In this document: piece by piece, positions 24,930 through 34,399 of the stretch
Layout of the letters: each line of letters starts with the position of its first letter
How positions within the stretch are numbered: the stretch's first letter is position 1
Origin: Oscillospiraceae bacterium
GTDB taxonomy: Bacteria; Bacillota; Clostridia; Oscillospirales; Ruminococcaceae
Assembly (NCBI GenBank): GCA_022800935.1
Contig: JAAWRH010000008.1
Coordinates: 35,469 to 99,468 of the forward strand
Direction: 5' to 3'
DNA: 64,000 bases
Notes under the pieces: model-generated
Told to the model about the DNA's origin: nothing
Seen by the model: the letters and a program-made list of their open reading frames with translations, nothing else
The model's database searches: none
Translations under genes and position numbers: made by a program

Positions 24930-26273
24930 TTAATTGGATGTCTCCGCGCCGGAGGAAGAGGGGGCTTCAGAGCTCTCCCCGGACTCTCCGCCCCCGCCTT
25001 CCTCCGGCTGTCCGGAATTCTCTCCCTCCTCCGGCTCGGAGGAGGCGGGAAGGACCGGGATAAATTCAGTGTGGATACTCTCGTTCCGGAAAAAACCTTT
25101 TTTGTCAATGGACAGGTTCAGCACACCCTCCTGGATGTCGCCCACCTCCTCCAAAATGCGCACCGACAGCCGTACCTTATCATTGAGATTGTCCTTATCC
25201 CCCAAATTGATCTTTACCCGGTCCTGATAGGTGATGGTCAGACTCATGGTGTCGCTCAGGTCGATCTGGGTAATGCCTGTCATCTTGTTTTCAGTCAGGG
25301 CCCGGTTGATGTCCGAGAGGATTTCCAGGCGCTTGTCCATCACGTTGGCCAGCTCGGCGTTATCGGCGCGGGACACATTGAGCTGGAGTCCGACAATGAT
25401 CGGCAGCTCCGAGGGCGGATAGGGTATCCCGGTTTCCAGCACCTTCCCCCCTGTGCTGATGATGGAAAAGCCTATCTCCCCTTTTACCACCCCGGTTTCC
25501 AGCACCGGAGTAACGACAATTTCCACTGTAGTGGGCAGCACCCGGTGGACCTCCACCGATTCCAGATAGATATGCCCGTCCAGTATTTTCTGGGCAACCT
25601 GCGCCGGTTCAAAGTCATACAGGTTGTCCCCGATTTTCAGCCCGGAGGAGAGGATAAGGTCGTCGTCGGTATACCGGCTCTGCCCCGACACCTGGACGGT
25701 GGAGATGGTCAAAAACATCCGGCAGCAGAGGAAAAATCCCACCGCCACCAGCAGAACCAGCAGCAGGATATAGGTCTGTTTTCGCTTTTTTCGCTTCCAT
25801 ACGCTGCGCCGGTGCAGGAGACGCTGGTATGCCTGGGAATCCTCCTGGGCAAGCTGCTGCTCCAGCTGCCTGCGGTCGGCGGCGTGCCGGAGCTGCTGCT
25901 CCTTCCGCTTTCGCTTTTCCTCCCGCTTTTGGGCGGACTTCTCCTTCCGCTGGGGCTGGGAGGGCTGAGGAGCGGAGGAGGCTGCCTTGGGGCGGTTCTT
26001 TTGGGGCGCGGCGCTCGTCGGGGCTTGCGGTTTCTTTTTTGGAGGCGGGGAAGCCGGAGGCCCTTTTGGGCCGGATGGCTTTTTCGCCGCTGTGGAGCCC
26101 TTGGAGACCGGTTTCTTTTGGGAAGCCTTGGAAGCTTTGGAAACACCCTCCTTGGACTTTCCGGCGGGTTTAGGGGCGGATTTTGGGGATGGAGGGGATT
26201 TTTTCTGTTTTGGAGCACCTGCAGACGCACCAGCGCTCTCCTTTGGGTTTGATTTGGTTTTCGCGGAAGCCAT
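24930..26273 (-). CDS. ftsQ: FtsQ/DivIB-like cell division protein with long basic N-terminal tail
   Basis: A 447-residue bitopic membrane protein. Residues 1-160 are a Lys/Pro/Ser/Ala-rich, strongly basic and probably disordered cytoplasmic tail, ending in an Arg/Lys-rich helix. One membrane helix follows at about 170-188. The outer part starts with a POTRA-like domain (V-Q-V-S-G-Q-S-R-Y-T-D-D-D-L) and continues with a FtsQ/DivIB beta-domain. The last 40 residues are a Glu/Ser/Gly-rich acidic tail. The position between murA and ftsZ supports the call: FtsQ/DivIB forms a complex with FtsL and FtsB. The start at 26273 has GGGGAGGA 4 bases upstream. The N-terminal tail is much longer than in most relatives. 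Confidence 0.88.
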   Translation of the reverse strand: MASAKTKSNPKESAGASAGAPKQKKSPPSPKSAPKPAGKSKEGVSKASKASQKKPVSKGSTAAKKPSGPKGPPASPPPKKKPQAPTSAAPQKNRPKAASSAPQPSQPQRKEKSAQKREEKRKRKEQQLRHAADRRQLEQQLAQEDSQAYQRLLHRRSVWKRKKRKQTYILLLVLLVAVGFFLCCRMFLTISTVQVSGQSRYTDDDLILSSGLKIGDNLYDFEPAQVAQKILDGHIYLESVEVHRVLPTTVEIVVTPVLETGVVKGEIGFSIISTGGKVLETGIPYPPSELPIIVGLQLNVSRADNAELANVMDKRLEILSDINRALTENKMTGITQIDLSDTMSLTITYQDRVKINLGDKDNLNDKVRLSVRILEEVGDIQEGVLNLSIDKKGFFRNESIHTEFIPVLPASSEPEEGENSGQPEEGGGGESGESSEAPSSSGAETSN

Positions 26274-26378
26274 CCTGTCCTCCCCCCTTGTCAAGGTCAT
26301 TTTTTATTGCATCCTATGTATCAATCATTTTGTTTAAGAAAATCCATTCTTCCCTGTCTCAAACACAGCCCTTGTTCT

Positions 26379-26387
26379 ATTATACCA
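26379..26387 (-). promoter_or_regulatory. Extended -10 promoter element upstream of ftsQ
   Basis: On the minus strand, TGGTATAAT, an extended -10 box (TGn before a perfect TATAAT), about 105 bases before the ftsQ start. No good -35 box was found at the right distance. It may give internal transcription of ftsQ. Confidence 0.45.
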
Positions 26388-26469
26388 CACCTTCTGCCAA
26401 AGAGCACTAGAAAAATGAAGCCCCTGCCGGCAAACTATCCTTTTTTTCTTTTATTATAATATAACGCCA

Positions 26470-26504
26470 GACTAAAAGCAGGCATTTTTTGTCTGCTTTT
26501 AGTC
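26470..26504. terminator. Strong hairpin between murA and ftsQ
   Basis: A perfect 12-bp stem, GACTAAAAGCAG (26470-26481) and its complement (26493-26504), with an 11-base T-rich loop. It lies 27 bases after the murA stop codon. No T-run follows on either strand, so it may act as a transcript stabiliser or processing site rather than a full terminator. Confidence 0.5.
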
Positions 26505-26530
26505 CGCCGCAGTAAAAAAATGGATAAAAT

Positions 26531-27877
26531 TTACAAAACATTCTGGGGCAGACATTCCGGATGGAACGGGTGCCCAAAGGCGTTAAACGCCGCCGTCCTG
26601 GGGAGATGCGGCTCCTCAACGCCGGAAATCATCCAAACCCTTCCCCCCAGTCTCCGCAGTACCGCGGGCAGGTCGTCGTATCCCCGGCAGATGTGCCGCA
26701 GGTCCCCTATCATGCTGACCCCCTGGGCCGCCAGCGCCGCGATCACCAGCGCCGCCCCGCCCCGCAGGTCGGTACAGTGGAGCTGCTTTCCGGCGCGGAG
26801 GGCGTCAACCCCTGTCACCCGCGCCTTCTGCCCATCCAGGCGTATCTGACCGCCCATCTCCTGCAGCTGCTCCACATGGAGGTAACGGCTGTCAAACACC
26901 CCTTCCTCAAACCGGCTTTCCCCCTCCGCCAGCAGGGAGGCCGCCATCACCGGGGCCAGGGCGTCGGTGGGGAAGTCCGGATAGGGGGCGGTTGTCACGG
27001 CAATGGGCGAAAGCCGTTTGGGGGCGGTCAGGGTGAGCTGCCCCGCTCCCCTGTTCAGCCTGCACCCCATCTCCTCAAACACCGGAAGCACCGCCTCCAA
27101 ATGGGAAAGCTCCACCCCCTTCAGGGTGATCTCCCCTCCTGTGGCGGCTGCTGCGGAAAGATAGGTGGCAGCCTCAATGCGGTCCGGAATGATGGTGTAG
27201 TCCACCTCTCTCAGACGCTGCACCCCTTCTATCCGGATCAGGCCGTCCTCCCTGGAAATCCGGGCACCGGCCCGGTTGAGGAAATCGATGAGCCCGTCTA
27301 TCTCCGGTTCCCCGGCAGCGCCCCGCAGGATTGTCTCCCCGCGGGCCAGGGCCGCGGCAATCAGCAGGTTTTCCGTCGCCCCCACGCTGGGATAGCTCAG
27401 GCGGATATCCGCGCCCCGGAGCCCATCCTCCGCCGTGCAGAGCAGTCCGTCCTCCTGCTCAATAATCCTGACCCCCATCCGGCGCAGTCCGCCGATATGC
27501 AGGTCGATGGGCCTGGGTCCCAGGCGGCACCCGCCCGGCAGCGCAATGTGGGCCCTGCCAAAGCGGGCCAGCAGCGCCCCCAAAAAGATAATAGACCCCC
27601 GCATCTCTCCTGCCAGGGTATCCGGAATCCCGTATTCCCGCGCTTCCCACGCCTCCACCGTCAGCGTTCTGTCCTCCCGCAAAACCGTTACCCGGCATCC
27701 AAGGTGCTCCAGAATGCGGCAGGCCGACCAGACATCGGTCAGCATCGGGCACCTGCGGAGAATCGACCTGGGACAGAGCAGGGCCGCGGCAAGAACAGGC
27801 AGCACCGCGTTTTTCGCCCCGTGTATCTCCGCCTCGCCCCGCAGCGGCAGGCCCCCTTCAATGGCCATTACATCCAT
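26531..27877 (-). CDS. murA: UDP-N-acetylglucosamine 1-carboxyvinyltransferase
   Basis: A 448-residue MurA, the first committed enzyme of peptidoglycan precursor synthesis, acting in the cytoplasm. Catalytic Lys22-Asn23 lie in G-A-K-N-A-V-L-P. The fosfomycin-target cysteine is present as Cys117 in P-G-G-C-R-L-G-P-R-P, so a Cys-to-Asp type natural resistance is not seen. The frame is open another 61 codons upstream, but the ATG at 27877 aligns exactly with the normal N-terminus of the family; its ribosome site (GGAAGGGA) is somewhat distant. It lies between murG and ftsQ, where many relatives have murB or murC. Confidence 0.95.
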   Translation of the reverse strand: MDVMAIEGGLPLRGEAEIHGAKNAVLPVLAAALLCPRSILRRCPMLTDVWSACRILEHLGCRVTVLREDRTLTVEAWEAREYGIPDTLAGEMRGSIIFLGALLARFGRAHIALPGGCRLGPRPIDLHIGGLRRMGVRIIEQEDGLLCTAEDGLRGADIRLSYPSVGATENLLIAAALARGETILRGAAGEPEIDGLIDFLNRAGARISREDGLIRIEGVQRLREVDYTIIPDRIEAATYLSAAAATGGEITLKGVELSHLEAVLPVFEEMGCRLNRGAGQLTLTAPKRLSPIAVTTAPYPDFPTDALAPVMAASLLAEGESRFEEGVFDSRYLHVEQLQEMGGQIRLDGQKARVTGVDALRAGKQLHCTDLRGGAALVIAALAAQGVSMIGDLRHICRGYDDLPAVLRRLGGRVWMISGVEEPHLPRTAAFNAFGHPFHPECLPQNVL

Positions 27878-27986
27878 CCGCCATCCCGTCCCTTCCGTAC
27901 TGATTGGATTTTTGCTGTTTTTTGTTCCTTCTGCTGTATCATATGCACAAAAAGGGGGAAATGTGCGGAGTTCCGCCTTTGGAACC

Positions 27987-29117
27987 TCATTGGTTCGCCA
28001 ATTCCTCCACAACCTGGGCAATCCGGCGCACCGCGTCCACCACCGCCATACCGGCGGCATTGCGGGAGTACTCCGAAAGCTTGTCCGGATGGAGGAAAAA
28101 GTCCTCTACCTCCCGGCAGAGCCAATCCCCTGTCAGGTTTTTCTCCTCAACCACCACCGCCGCGTTCCGGTTGGCCAGGGCCATAGCGTTGTGGTACTGG
28201 TGGTTTGCCGCCACATTGGGGGAGGGGATCAGGATGGAGGCACGGCCCGCCGCCTCCAGCTCGCTGAGGGTCAGGGCCCCTGCCCGGCTGATCACCAGGT
28301 CCGCCGCCGCCATACAGTCGGCCATATCGTTTATGTACTCCCGGATGTCCAGCGTGGGGATATTTTGATAATCCACCCCCCGCTCCTTCAGCAGCCGGGG
28401 CAGCAGCTCCACCCCATAGGAGCCAGTGGCGTGGATGTGGTGTATCTTTCCCGGATGGGCCTTGGTGTGCCAGGCGATGAGCTCCGCCACCGCCTCGTTG
28501 ACCCGCTGGGCCCCCAGGCTCCCGCCAAAGGAGAGCAGGCAGAACCCGTCCTGGGGGATGTTCAGCTTTTGCCGGGCCTCCCGGCGGCTGGCGAAGATAA
28601 TCTCCTCCCGCACCGGGTTGCCGGTGACGATGTACTCCCGGCCGGGGTCCAGGTATTTCTTTGCGTCCTCCACCGCCAGCAGCACCTTATCGGCATAGCG
28701 GCAGAGCAGGCGGGTGGTCACTCCGGGATAGGCGTTGGATTCGTGGGTGACAGTGGGAATCTTCAGCTTGGCGGCAGAGCGCAGAATGGGGCCGCTGACA
28801 TATCCCCCGGTGCCCACCACCACGTCCGGCTGAAACTCCTTCAGTATCTCCCTGGCCCGAAAGCCGGAGGAGACCAGGTAGCAGGCCGCCATGCAGTTGT
28901 TTTTCAGGTTGTGGAGGCTGAGGCGGCGCTGAAAGCCCAGGACATGGATGGTGGACATCTCATACCCGGCTTGGGGGACCAGCCGGGCCTCCATGCCGTT
29001 GGGATTCCCCGCAAAGCGGATAACCGCATCCGGCTGCTGGGAACGAATGTAATTGGCGACCGCAAGGGCGGGGTTGATGTGCCCTCCGGTACCGCCGCAG
29101 GCAAACAGGATTCTCAT
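27987..29117 (-). CDS. murG: UDP-GlcNAc lipid I transferase MurG
   Basis: A 376-residue GT28 glycosyltransferase that adds GlcNAc to lipid I on the inner face of the membrane, forming lipid II. The N-terminal glycine-rich loop G-G-T-G-G-H-I-N-P lies at residues 9-17. G-T-G-G-Y-V-S-G-P and the C-terminal UDP-GlcNAc site S-R-A-G-A-L-T-L-S-E are intact. The length is typical. It follows ftsW by 43 bases and precedes murA by 109 bases, where a small hairpin (GGAACC/GGTTCC type) sits directly after the stop codon. Confidence 0.96.
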   Translation of the reverse strand: MRILFACGGTGGHINPALAVANYIRSQQPDAVIRFAGNPNGMEARLVPQAGYEMSTIHVLGFQRRLSLHNLKNNCMAACYLVSSGFRAREILKEFQPDVVVGTGGYVSGPILRSAAKLKIPTVTHESNAYPGVTTRLLCRYADKVLLAVEDAKKYLDPGREYIVTGNPVREEIIFASRREARQKLNIPQDGFCLLSFGGSLGAQRVNEAVAELIAWHTKAHPGKIHHIHATGSYGVELLPRLLKERGVDYQNIPTLDIREYINDMADCMAAADLVISRAGALTLSELEAAGRASILIPSPNVAANHQYHNAMALANRNAAVVVEEKNLTGDWLCREVEDFFLHPDKLSEYSRNAAGMAVVDAVRRIAQVVEELANQ

Positions 29118-29160
29118 AGGATGATCACAAACCTTTCCATATCTATGCTCGGCTGCGCCG

Positions 29161-30327
29161 TTATATGGGCTTTTCCACCGAGGAGGACCGGGATATGTTC
29201 AGCAGAACCCCCATCTCCCCCAAAAGCATCATCAGCGCCGTGCCCCCGTAGGAGAAAAACGGAAGGCTGATCCCCGTGTTGGGCACCGTCTTGGTCACCA
29301 CCATCATGTTCAGCATGGCCTGAAGGCCAAACTGTATGATGATGCCCGACGCAATCATCGTCCCAAACAAATCCTTGGACCGCATGGCAATGCGGAACCC
29401 CCGCCAGATAAAGACGCAGAACATCAGGATAATGACAATGGCGCCTACCATCCCCAGCTCCTCACAGACAATGGCGAAAATAAAGTCGTTCTGGGGCTCC
29501 GGCAGGTACAGGAACTTCTGCTTGGAATTGCCCAGCCCCTTCCCCAGCACCCCGCCGGAGGCAATGGCGTACATAGACTGTATGATCTGATATCCCTCAT
29601 TTTGCGGGTCCAGAAATGGATTGATGTAGTATGTCAGCCGGTTACGGGCGTATCCCAGTATGTCAAATGCCAGCAGGGCGACCAGCAGCAGGGTCAAGCC
29701 GGCTGCGGCGGCAATGGCGAAATACTTGATATTGGACCCGCCGATGAGCATCAGGCTGGCCCCAATGCAGAAAATCAGGATGGTACCGGACATATGGGGC
29801 TCCAGGAGCATCAGCCCGCACACCATCCCCAGCACCACGCCGAAGGGGAGGATTCCCCACCGGAAGGTCTTGATTTTGTTGTGGTACATACAGGCCATCT
29901 GGGCAAACATGATGATAATGGCGAACTTCGCAATCTCCGACGGTTGGAACTGGATGGGCCCCAGGCGAATCCACCGGGTGATTTTTCCATGGTTGACGGT
30001 GTATTTTAGCACCACCGTGAAAGCCAGCAGCCCGATGGTTCCCACCATAATGGGGACGGCCAGCCAGTGGAAAACGTGGTAATCAATACGGGAGATCACC
30101 AGCATAGCCACAACCCCCAGGGCGGCATATACCGCCTGCCTGCGGATATAGATAAAGCTGTCCCCTTTTTCGTAGTAATAGGCGTAAACGTAGCTGGAAG
30201 AAAAGAGCATCACCAGCCCGAACACCAAAAGCAGAAGCACCAGAATCAGGAACACCACGTCCATTTTCCCCTGGCGCGGCCGGGGGCCTGTACTGGATTT
30301 TCCCCCTAGTCTTGCGGCGATGGACAA
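29161..30327 (-). CDS. ftsW: SEDS-family peptidoglycan polymerase FtsW
   Basis: A 388-residue SEDS protein with about ten hydrophobic helices. Diagnostic stretches are F-Q-P-S-E-I-A-K in the middle, and near the end N-T-G-I-S-L-P-F-F-S-Y-G-G-T. FtsW polymerises lipid II together with a class B PBP at the division site; here the partner is the PASTA PBP encoded upstream. A SpoVE-like assignment is possible, but the dcw position favours FtsW. The start codon is TTG, supported by GGGGGAAG 5 bases upstream. It follows mraY by 48 bases; murD, which usually stands here, is absent. Confidence 0.93.
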   Translation of the reverse strand: MSIAARLGGKSSTGPRPRQGKMDVVFLILVLLLLVFGLVMLFSSSYVYAYYYEKGDSFIYIRRQAVYAALGVVAMLVISRIDYHVFHWLAVPIMVGTIGLLAFTVVLKYTVNHGKITRWIRLGPIQFQPSEIAKFAIIIMFAQMACMYHNKIKTFRWGILPFGVVLGMVCGLMLLEPHMSGTILIFCIGASLMLIGGSNIKYFAIAAAAGLTLLLVALLAFDILGYARNRLTYYINPFLDPQNEGYQIIQSMYAIASGGVLGKGLGNSKQKFLYLPEPQNDFIFAIVCEELGMVGAIVIILMFCVFIWRGFRIAMRSKDLFGTMIASGIIIQFGLQAMLNMMVVTKTVPNTGISLPFFSYGGTALMMLLGEMGVLLNISRSSSVEKPI

Positions 30328-30375
30328 AGCGGCTTCCCCCTTTCACAACAAAGATAACTGAGGAATAAAAATCTA

Positions 30376-31398
30376 TTACATTCTGCGGACGGCAAGCACC
30401 GCCAGGACACATCCCGCGGCGGTCAGCAGGGAAAAGAGGGCGGTAATCTGTATTTCCGAATAACCGGACATCTCAAAATGGTGGTGGATGGGGGTCATTT
30501 TAAACAGCCGCTCCCCATGAGTCAGCTTAAAGTACACCCGCTGAATCAGCACCGACAGCGCCTCCGCCACGTAAACAATTCCCACCAGGGCCAGCAGAAC
30601 AGGGGTTCCCGTCCCGAAGGCCAGGGCCACCATCATCCCCCCCAGGAACATGGAACCCAAATCCCCCATAAACACCTTGGCGGGGTAGAAGTTCCACACC
30701 AGGAAGCCCAGGCATCCCCCGGCCAGGGCAGTGGCCTGTATTCCGGTGGTGTGGAAGCCCAGCAGACTGCACACCATCATCATCCCCAGGGCGGCCACAA
30801 AGGTGACAGAGGAACAAAGGCCGTCCAGCCCGTCGGTAAGGTTGACCGCGTTGACGGTTCCCACAATGATAAAGGCCGCAATGGGGTAATAGAAGACGCC
30901 AGCATCCAGTATTCCCCAAAACGGGATAAAAAATACAGTGGACTGGTCCCCAAAGGCATAGAGGGCGGTCAGGTAGCAGGCCGTCACCAGGCATTGCAGA
31001 ATCAGCTTCTGGGATTCCTTCAGCCCCAGGTTGCGCTTCTTCACCACCTTGATGTAGTCATCCAAAAAACCGATCCCACCAAAGGCTGCCGCCATCCCCA
31101 GCCCCAGGAAGAACCGGGCGCTGTCCCGGCGGAGCAGGAAGTCCGAAGGGGGTTCCCCGGCCCCGCCGCCCAGGCGGTACATGGCCCAACCGATGCAACT
31201 TGCCGTCAGAATCCCCACGGCAAACAGCACGCCCCCCATGGTGGGGGTCCCCTCTTTTTTATGGTGCCACACCGGACCAATGTCGTTGATGGTCTGTCCA
31301 TAGCGGAGCCGGCGCAGTACGGGGATCAGCCAGATGCCCAGGGTGGAGGTCAGCGCAAAGGCGGCGGCCGCCACAATCAGTATGATTCCCCCCTTCAT
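30376..31398 (-). CDS. mraY: Phospho-N-acetylmuramoyl-pentapeptide transferase
   Basis: A 340-residue polytopic enzyme that forms lipid I from UDP-MurNAc-pentapeptide and undecaprenyl phosphate. The H-x-K-x-G-T-P-T-M-G-G motif lies near residue 46, L-D-D near 119, N-x-x-N-L-T-D-G-L-D-G-L near 190, and the late H-H-H-F-E segment is present. About ten membrane helices are visible. The ATG overlaps the murF stop codon by 4 bases and has GGAGG 7 bases upstream, so the two are coupled. Confidence 0.97.
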   Translation of the reverse strand: MKGGIILIVAAAAFALTSTLGIWLIPVLRRLRYGQTINDIGPVWHHKKEGTPTMGGVLFAVGILTASCIGWAMYRLGGGAGEPPSDFLLRRDSARFFLGLGMAAAFGGIGFLDDYIKVVKKRNLGLKESQKLILQCLVTACYLTALYAFGDQSTVFFIPFWGILDAGVFYYPIAAFIIVGTVNAVNLTDGLDGLCSSVTFVAALGMMMVCSLLGFHTTGIQATALAGGCLGFLVWNFYPAKVFMGDLGSMFLGGMMVALAFGTGTPVLLALVGIVYVAEALSVLIQRVYFKLTHGERLFKMTPIHHHFEMSGYSEIQITALFSLLTAAGCVLAVLAVRRM

Positions 31399-32855
31399 CT
31401 CCCCGCCTCCTCTCCGCCCCGGCGCACCGCCTCCAGCACCTTTTCCAGCTCCATGCCCCGGCTGCCCTTGAACCAGGCCATATCTCCGGGGCGGAGGGTT
31501 TTCTTCAGCGCCGCGGCCAGGGTCTCCCGGTCCGGATACCAGTTGGCGTTCTCCATCCCCGCCTCTTTCGCGCCGGAGATGTACTCTTTGGCGAGCGTTC
31601 CATAGGCAAGCAGCATATCGGCGGAATGGGCTGCCTCCCGGCCTGCCTCATGATGGGCCTGTATTTCAATAGAACCAAGCTCCAGCATATCTGCCAAAAC
31701 CAGGATTTTACGCCCGTTCTTCTCCGGGCACTCCATCCCGGCCAGGGCGGCAAAGGCGGCTCTCATGGAATCGGGACTGGCGTTGTAGCAGTCCTCCACA
31801 TAACAGACACCGCCCTCTGTCACCAGGTGCTGGCGCATACCGGAGGGGACAAAGCTCTCCAGCGCCCGAAGGGATTCCTCCGGCGGAATTCCGAAGGTGA
31901 GCGCCGCCCCCACGGCGGCAAGGGCGTTGCTGATGTTGTGCAGCCCCACACAAGGCAGCCTTGCCGGGTATTCTCTCCCCTGCCAGCCCAGGAGAAAGCT
32001 GCATCCCGACGGCGTCTGACGGATATCCCCGGCGGTCAGCTCCGCCTCCCCCTCGATGCCATAGGTCAATATTTGATAAGGGGCGTCCTTCCCCTTCTGC
32101 TCCTCCAGCCATTTTCCCAAAAGGTCGTTGTCCCGGTTGACCACCAGGGTTCCCCCCGGCTCAAGCCCCTCCAGTATCTCCAGCTTTGCCCTCAGGATGT
32201 TCTCCCGGCTCCCCAGGTGTTCCAGGTGGGAGACGCCGATGTTGGTCAGCACCGCTGTACAGGGCCGGGCGGCAAGGGAAAGGGGCCTTATCTCGTTGAG
32301 GCCGGACATCCCCATCTCCGCCACCGCGGCCTCATGCTCCGGCAGCAGCCGCAGCAGGGTGCGGGGCAGGCCTATCTCGTTGTTCTGGTTGCCCTGGGTC
32401 TTCAGGGTGTTGTACCGGCAGGAAAGGGCGGTCCAGATCATCTCCTTGGTGGTGGTCTTGCCCACACTCCCCGTCACTGCCGCCAGCCTTACCAAAAATC
32501 TGCTCCGGTAGGCCGCCGCAATTTGCAGCAGCGCATCCAGGGTGTTCTCCACCTGGAGCACGCGAGGATCGGGAGTATCCCCCGCCAGGTCCGGCCGCTG
32601 GCTGAGAACCGCCGCCGCCCCCTTTTCCAGGGCAGCGGGAATAAACTGGTGTCCATCCACCCGTTCCCCTGGAATGGCTGCAAACAGACACCCTGTCTGA
32701 GCCTCGCGGGAGTCGGTACACAGGTCCGTCAGGGGTATTTTCCCCGTTTCCTCCCAGTCCGGGAACGCATCCCAGGGGACCAGCTTTCCGGCGGCGGGGT
32801 CATAGATACGGGCGTTACAGGCTTTGGCGGCGTCCGCCGCGGTAAACTGGTACAT
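31395..32855 (-). CDS. murF: UDP-MurNAc-tripeptide--D-alanyl-D-alanine ligase
   Basis: A 486-residue Mur ligase. The N-terminal UDP-binding domain has T-D-S-R-E-A. The ATP loop G-S-V-G-K-T-T-T-K lies near residue 154, followed by the family pattern T-Q-G-N-Q-N-N-E-I-G-L-P and A-E-M-G-M-S. Late motifs E-D-C-Y-N-A-S-P-D-S are typical for MurF. The enzyme adds D-Ala-D-Ala to the stem tripeptide. It is 40 bases downstream of murE and overlaps mraY by 4 bases. Confidence 0.96.
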   Translation of the reverse strand: MYQFTAADAAKACNARIYDPAAGKLVPWDAFPDWEETGKIPLTDLCTDSREAQTGCLFAAIPGERVDGHQFIPAALEKGAAAVLSQRPDLAGDTPDPRVLQVENTLDALLQIAAAYRSRFLVRLAAVTGSVGKTTTKEMIWTALSCRYNTLKTQGNQNNEIGLPRTLLRLLPEHEAAVAEMGMSGLNEIRPLSLAARPCTAVLTNIGVSHLEHLGSRENILRAKLEILEGLEPGGTLVVNRDNDLLGKWLEEQKGKDAPYQILTYGIEGEAELTAGDIRQTPSGCSFLLGWQGREYPARLPCVGLHNISNALAAVGAALTFGIPPEESLRALESFVPSGMRQHLVTEGGVCYVEDCYNASPDSMRAAFAALAGMECPEKNGRKILVLADMLELGSIEIQAHHEAGREAAHSADMLLAYGTLAKEYISGAKEAGMENANWYPDRETLAAALKKTLRPGDMAWFKGSRGMELEKVLEAVRRGGEEAGR

Positions 32856-32895
32856 ATCGGCTAAAATCCTTTCTCAAATGCAGTTTGGAAGGGTG

Positions 32896-34380
32896 CTATT
32901 TTCCCGGCTGGGGCGGGAGCACAGCCCTTTTTCCCTCGGTGCGTATCTTCTCCAGCAGCTCCTGCACCACCTTCCGCTCGTCAAAGCAGATGGTGCCGTA
33001 ATCCAGCACCTGGTAATCCTCGTGTCCTTTCCCTGCCAGCAGCAGGACATCCCCCTCCCTGCAGTTCTCCAGCGCCCACCGTATGGCCTGGTACCGGTCC
33101 GGAATCACCACATAGGGGGTATCATAGCCTTCAAACCCCGGCAGGGCGTCCTGGATGATCTTCACCGGGTCCTCGCTTCTTGGATTATCGGAGGTGAGTA
33201 TCACAAAATCCGCCCCCTTGGCGGCAGCGGCGGCCATCAGCGGCCTCTTTTTGCCGTCCCGGTTTCCGGCGCAGCCAAAGAGGATGACAATCCGCCCCTG
33301 GGCGAACTCTCTCACAGCGCTGAGAATCTTTTCAATGGCGTCCGGCGTGTGGGCGTAGTCGTCGATAACGGTATAGGGGGTATCGGTTTTCAGCACCTGG
33401 GTCCTCCCGCAGACGCCGGGGCAGGTGTTGAGGGCCACCGCCGTTTTTTCCAGCGGAATTCCCGCCGCCATGGCGCAGACAGCCGCGGCCATGGCGTTAG
33501 AGACCGAGAACATCCCCGGCATGGGAAAGTCAATCCTGGCAATAATCCCCGTCCCCAGAAAGGCGAACCGGCTCCCCTGGGCGGTGATGACAATATTTTT
33601 CGCCGTGTACTCCGCCGCGTTGTCCGCCACGGAAAAGGTGTGGATGGGGCAGGGCGCTTCTTCAATAATCCTGCGCCCATAGGGGTCGTCAAAGTTGACA
33701 ATCCCCACCCGGCAGAGGGAAAAAAGCTTCTTTTTCGCCTGGAAGTAGTTTTCCATCGTCCCATGGTAGTCCAGGTGATCCTGGGTCAGGTTGGTGAACA
33801 CCGCCGCCTCAAACCGGCAGCCAGCTACCCGGTCCTGCTCCAGGGCGTGGGAGGACACCTCCATCACCACATAGTCGCATCCCGCCGCCGCCATCCGCGC
33901 AAACAGGGCGTGGAGCTGGGCGGGGTCGGGGGTGGTGTATTTGGCGGGAAGGGCCATGTCGTCTATCTCGTTCTGGATGGTGCCGATGAGTCCCACCTTA
34001 TGCCCAGCGTATTCCAGGATGTGCTTTAAAAGGTTGGTGACAGTGGTCTTGCCGTTGGTCCCGGTTATGCCGATGAGCTTCAGCTTACGGGAGGGATTTC
34101 CGTAAAAGTTGGCGCACATCACCGCATAGGCGCGGCGGGTGTTTTCCACAACGGCCTGGCAGTCCAGGCCCACATCGTGCTGGGCGATGACGGCAGCAGC
34201 GCCCCGGTTCACCGCTTCGGCGGCGTGGTCATGTCCGTCCATCCTTCCGCCCTTGACGCATACAAATACCATGCCCGGCATAACTCTGCGGGAATCGCAG
34301 GTAATTTCTTCGATTTCAAGCTCCCCCAGGGCTTCCGCCCCGGTATATGGAATAGATTCCATGATCTGTTGCAGCTTCAT
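32896..34380 (-). CDS. murE: UDP-MurNAc-dipeptide--diamino acid ligase, meso-DAP type
   Basis: A 494-residue Mur ligase. The ATP loop G-T-N-G-K-T-T-V-T lies near residue 108, then T-T-P-D, and E-V-S-S-H-A-L near residue 175. The specificity motif is D-N-P-R, typical for meso-diaminopimelate rather than lysine. The ATG has AGGAGG about 10 bases upstream. A long intergenic stretch with its own promoter separates it from the PBP gene, so the murE-to-murA part of the cluster can be transcribed separately. Confidence 0.96.
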   Translation of the reverse strand: MKLQQIMESIPYTGAEALGELEIEEITCDSRRVMPGMVFVCVKGGRMDGHDHAAEAVNRGAAAVIAQHDVGLDCQAVVENTRRAYAVMCANFYGNPSRKLKLIGITGTNGKTTVTNLLKHILEYAGHKVGLIGTIQNEIDDMALPAKYTTPDPAQLHALFARMAAAGCDYVVMEVSSHALEQDRVAGCRFEAAVFTNLTQDHLDYHGTMENYFQAKKKLFSLCRVGIVNFDDPYGRRIIEEAPCPIHTFSVADNAAEYTAKNIVITAQGSRFAFLGTGIIARIDFPMPGMFSVSNAMAAAVCAMAAGIPLEKTAVALNTCPGVCGRTQVLKTDTPYTVIDDYAHTPDAIEKILSAVREFAQGRIVILFGCAGNRDGKKRPLMAAAAAKGADFVILTSDNPRSEDPVKIIQDALPGFEGYDTPYVVIPDRYQAIRWALENCREGDVLLLAGKGHEDYQVLDYGTICFDERKVVQELLEKIRTEGKRAVLPPQPGK

Positions 34381-34399
34381 ATAGTATCAGAACCTCCTG

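Noticed and set aside
26561..29270. Two long overlapping plus-strand frames opposite murA, murG
   Set aside because: Shadows of high-GC coding DNA; the minus-strand genes are clear and the plus-strand translations are Pro/Arg-rich.
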